DNA from: Acidobacteriaceae bacterium
GTDB lineage: Bacteria; Acidobacteriota; Terriglobia; Terriglobales; Acidobacteriaceae
Direction of reading: 5' to 3'
NCBI GenBank assembly: GCA_003135495.1
Contig: PLBX01000322.1
Coordinates: 1,629 to 8,339 of the forward strand
DNA length: 6,711 nucleotides
The position numbers and the translations under genes were made by a program. A model generated the notes under the pieces. It was not told where the DNA came from. It saw nothing but the letters and a program-made list of their open reading frames with translations, and did not search any database. Positions 6,119 to 6,711 of this stretch are shown here, in pieces (the stretch's first letter is position 1; each line of letters starts with the position of its first letter).

Positions 6119-6711
6119 CAGTTGTGCTCATGCCGTTGTTGAAACAGGTCGTGAGCCAGAGTAACCAGGTTTTCAACGTGCCCACTCCAACTGAAGTCCT
6201 GCGCGCGCCGAAGACCATTTCGCGACAGTTTTTCCGCCAGTTCTGGCGATTGATGAATGCTTAAGACTTGCTCTGCAATCGACTCCGGGGAGAAACGGGG
6301 GAAATAAACTGCTGCGTCCTGGCATATTTCGCGATGGACCGGCAAATCCGAAGCTACTACGGGCAACCCGCTCGACATTGCCTCCACTAGGGGATGCGCA
6401 AACGTTTCCGCGTAGGCCGGACTAACGTAGATTTGGCAGCCTCGGTAGAGGTGATGAAGCAGGTGATATGGGACCGCACCCAGTTCGACAATGCTATCTC
6501 TAACACTTATCTCGTCGGCCAGCGAAGCCGTGGCCTCAGCTCGATACGAGCCAGGATTCTTCTGCGAAGACAGATCACAGGTCAAGAACAGCTTTATCTT
6601 TTTTTTGGGCAAGCGGTCTCGTAAAAAAGGCAGGGCGCGGATTAAAGTCTCGAAATTGCGGTAGTAGTTATAGTGGCTCACAAAAAGCAGCTTCAGCGTA
6701 TCGCCCGAATC
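6118..6711 (-). CDS. GT4 glycosyltransferase, C-terminal domain (5' end beyond right edge)
   Basis: The frame is open from the right edge (first complete codon at 6711) to TGA at 6120-6118, giving 197 residues. The internal GTG at 6681 is not the start, because the preceding ten codons encode 'LKLLFV', the strand that opens the C-terminal Rossmann domain. 'LLFVSHYNYYRNFETLIRAL' is the typical opening of the GT4 donor-binding half. E102-TFAHPLV-E110 (numbered from the edge) is the E-X7-E nucleotide-sugar motif, followed by 'AMSSGLPVVASDLPVHREI'. The acceptor domain and start codon are outside the window. It would transfer a sugar from a nucleotide donor, retaining anomeric configuration as GT4 enzymes do, at the cytoplasmic face. 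Its stop shares a base with the next gene's start (TGATG), so the downstream glycosyltransferase depends on it for transcription and probably translation. Donor and acceptor are unknown. Confidence 0.9.
   Translation of the reverse strand, partial: DSGDTLKLLFVSHYNYYRNFETLIRALPFLRDRLPKKKIKLFLTCDLSSQKNPGSYRAEATASLADEISVRDSIVELGAVPYHLLHHLYRGCQIYVSPAYAETFAHPLVEAMSSGLPVVASDLPVHREICQDAAVYFPRFSPESIAEQVLSIHQSPELAEKLSRNGLRRAQDFSWSGHVENLVTLAHDLFQQRHEHN

Noticed and set aside
6118..6681. GTG at 6681 as the start of the right-edge glycosyltransferase
   Set aside because: The preceding codons to the edge are open and encode the conserved strand 'LKLLFV' of the donor domain, so the gene continues beyond the window.
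1..6711. tRNA, rRNA, CRISPR, transposase, integrase, att sites or defence-system genes
   Set aside because: None recognised on either strand; the window is almost fully accounted for by five protein-coding frames and one short intergenic region.

Overview
The window looks like part of a bacterial accessory or cell-surface polysaccharide locus. It has moderate GC content, tightly packed and overlapping genes, a bacterial-type export signal, and no introns, RNA genes, CRISPR arrays or mobile elements that I can see. The combination of a very large secreted beta-helix protein with Fn3-like inserts, a sugar-type aldo/keto reductase, a GMC oxidoreductase and GT4 glycosyltransferases recalls soil Acidobacteriota (Terriglobia). 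That placement rests on remembered family resemblance, not on a search.

Layout. (1) Positions 1-2150, minus strand: the first 716 codons of a large exported protein that runs off the left edge. It has a signal sequence, a pectate-lyase/tail-spike-like beta-helix opening, an inserted small beta-domain, more beta-helix, then an Fn3-like module. (2) Positions 2151-2340: a 190-bp divergent intergenic region with a perfect TATAAT. (3) Plus strand 2341-4916: an aldo/keto reductase and a GMC-family FAD oxidoreductase joined by an ATGA overlap, so a two-gene operon. (4) Minus strand 6711-4913: two GT4 glycosyltransferases joined by a TGATG overlap. The upstream one enters from the right edge and is partial. 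The downstream one is a complete two-domain GT4 reading frame broken by a single in-frame TAG at codon 117. The GMC gene and this glycosyltransferase converge and share the palindrome TTAA as both stop codons.

Working together (inference): the glycosyltransferases would build a surface or secreted glycan on the cytoplasmic side, and the coupled NAD(P)H-type reductase and flavin oxidoreductase would change the oxidation state of a sugar or sugar-like precursor. The large exported beta-helix protein, transcribed divergently, could bind or cleave a polysaccharide outside the cell, but its active site, if any, is not identifiable here.

The most notable items are the amber codon splitting an otherwise intact glycosyltransferase, the abrupt codon-use change and all-paired cysteines in the exported protein, and the coupled reductase/oxidoreductase pair. 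I see no clear evidence of a wholly new system such as a defence island, retron or RNA element.
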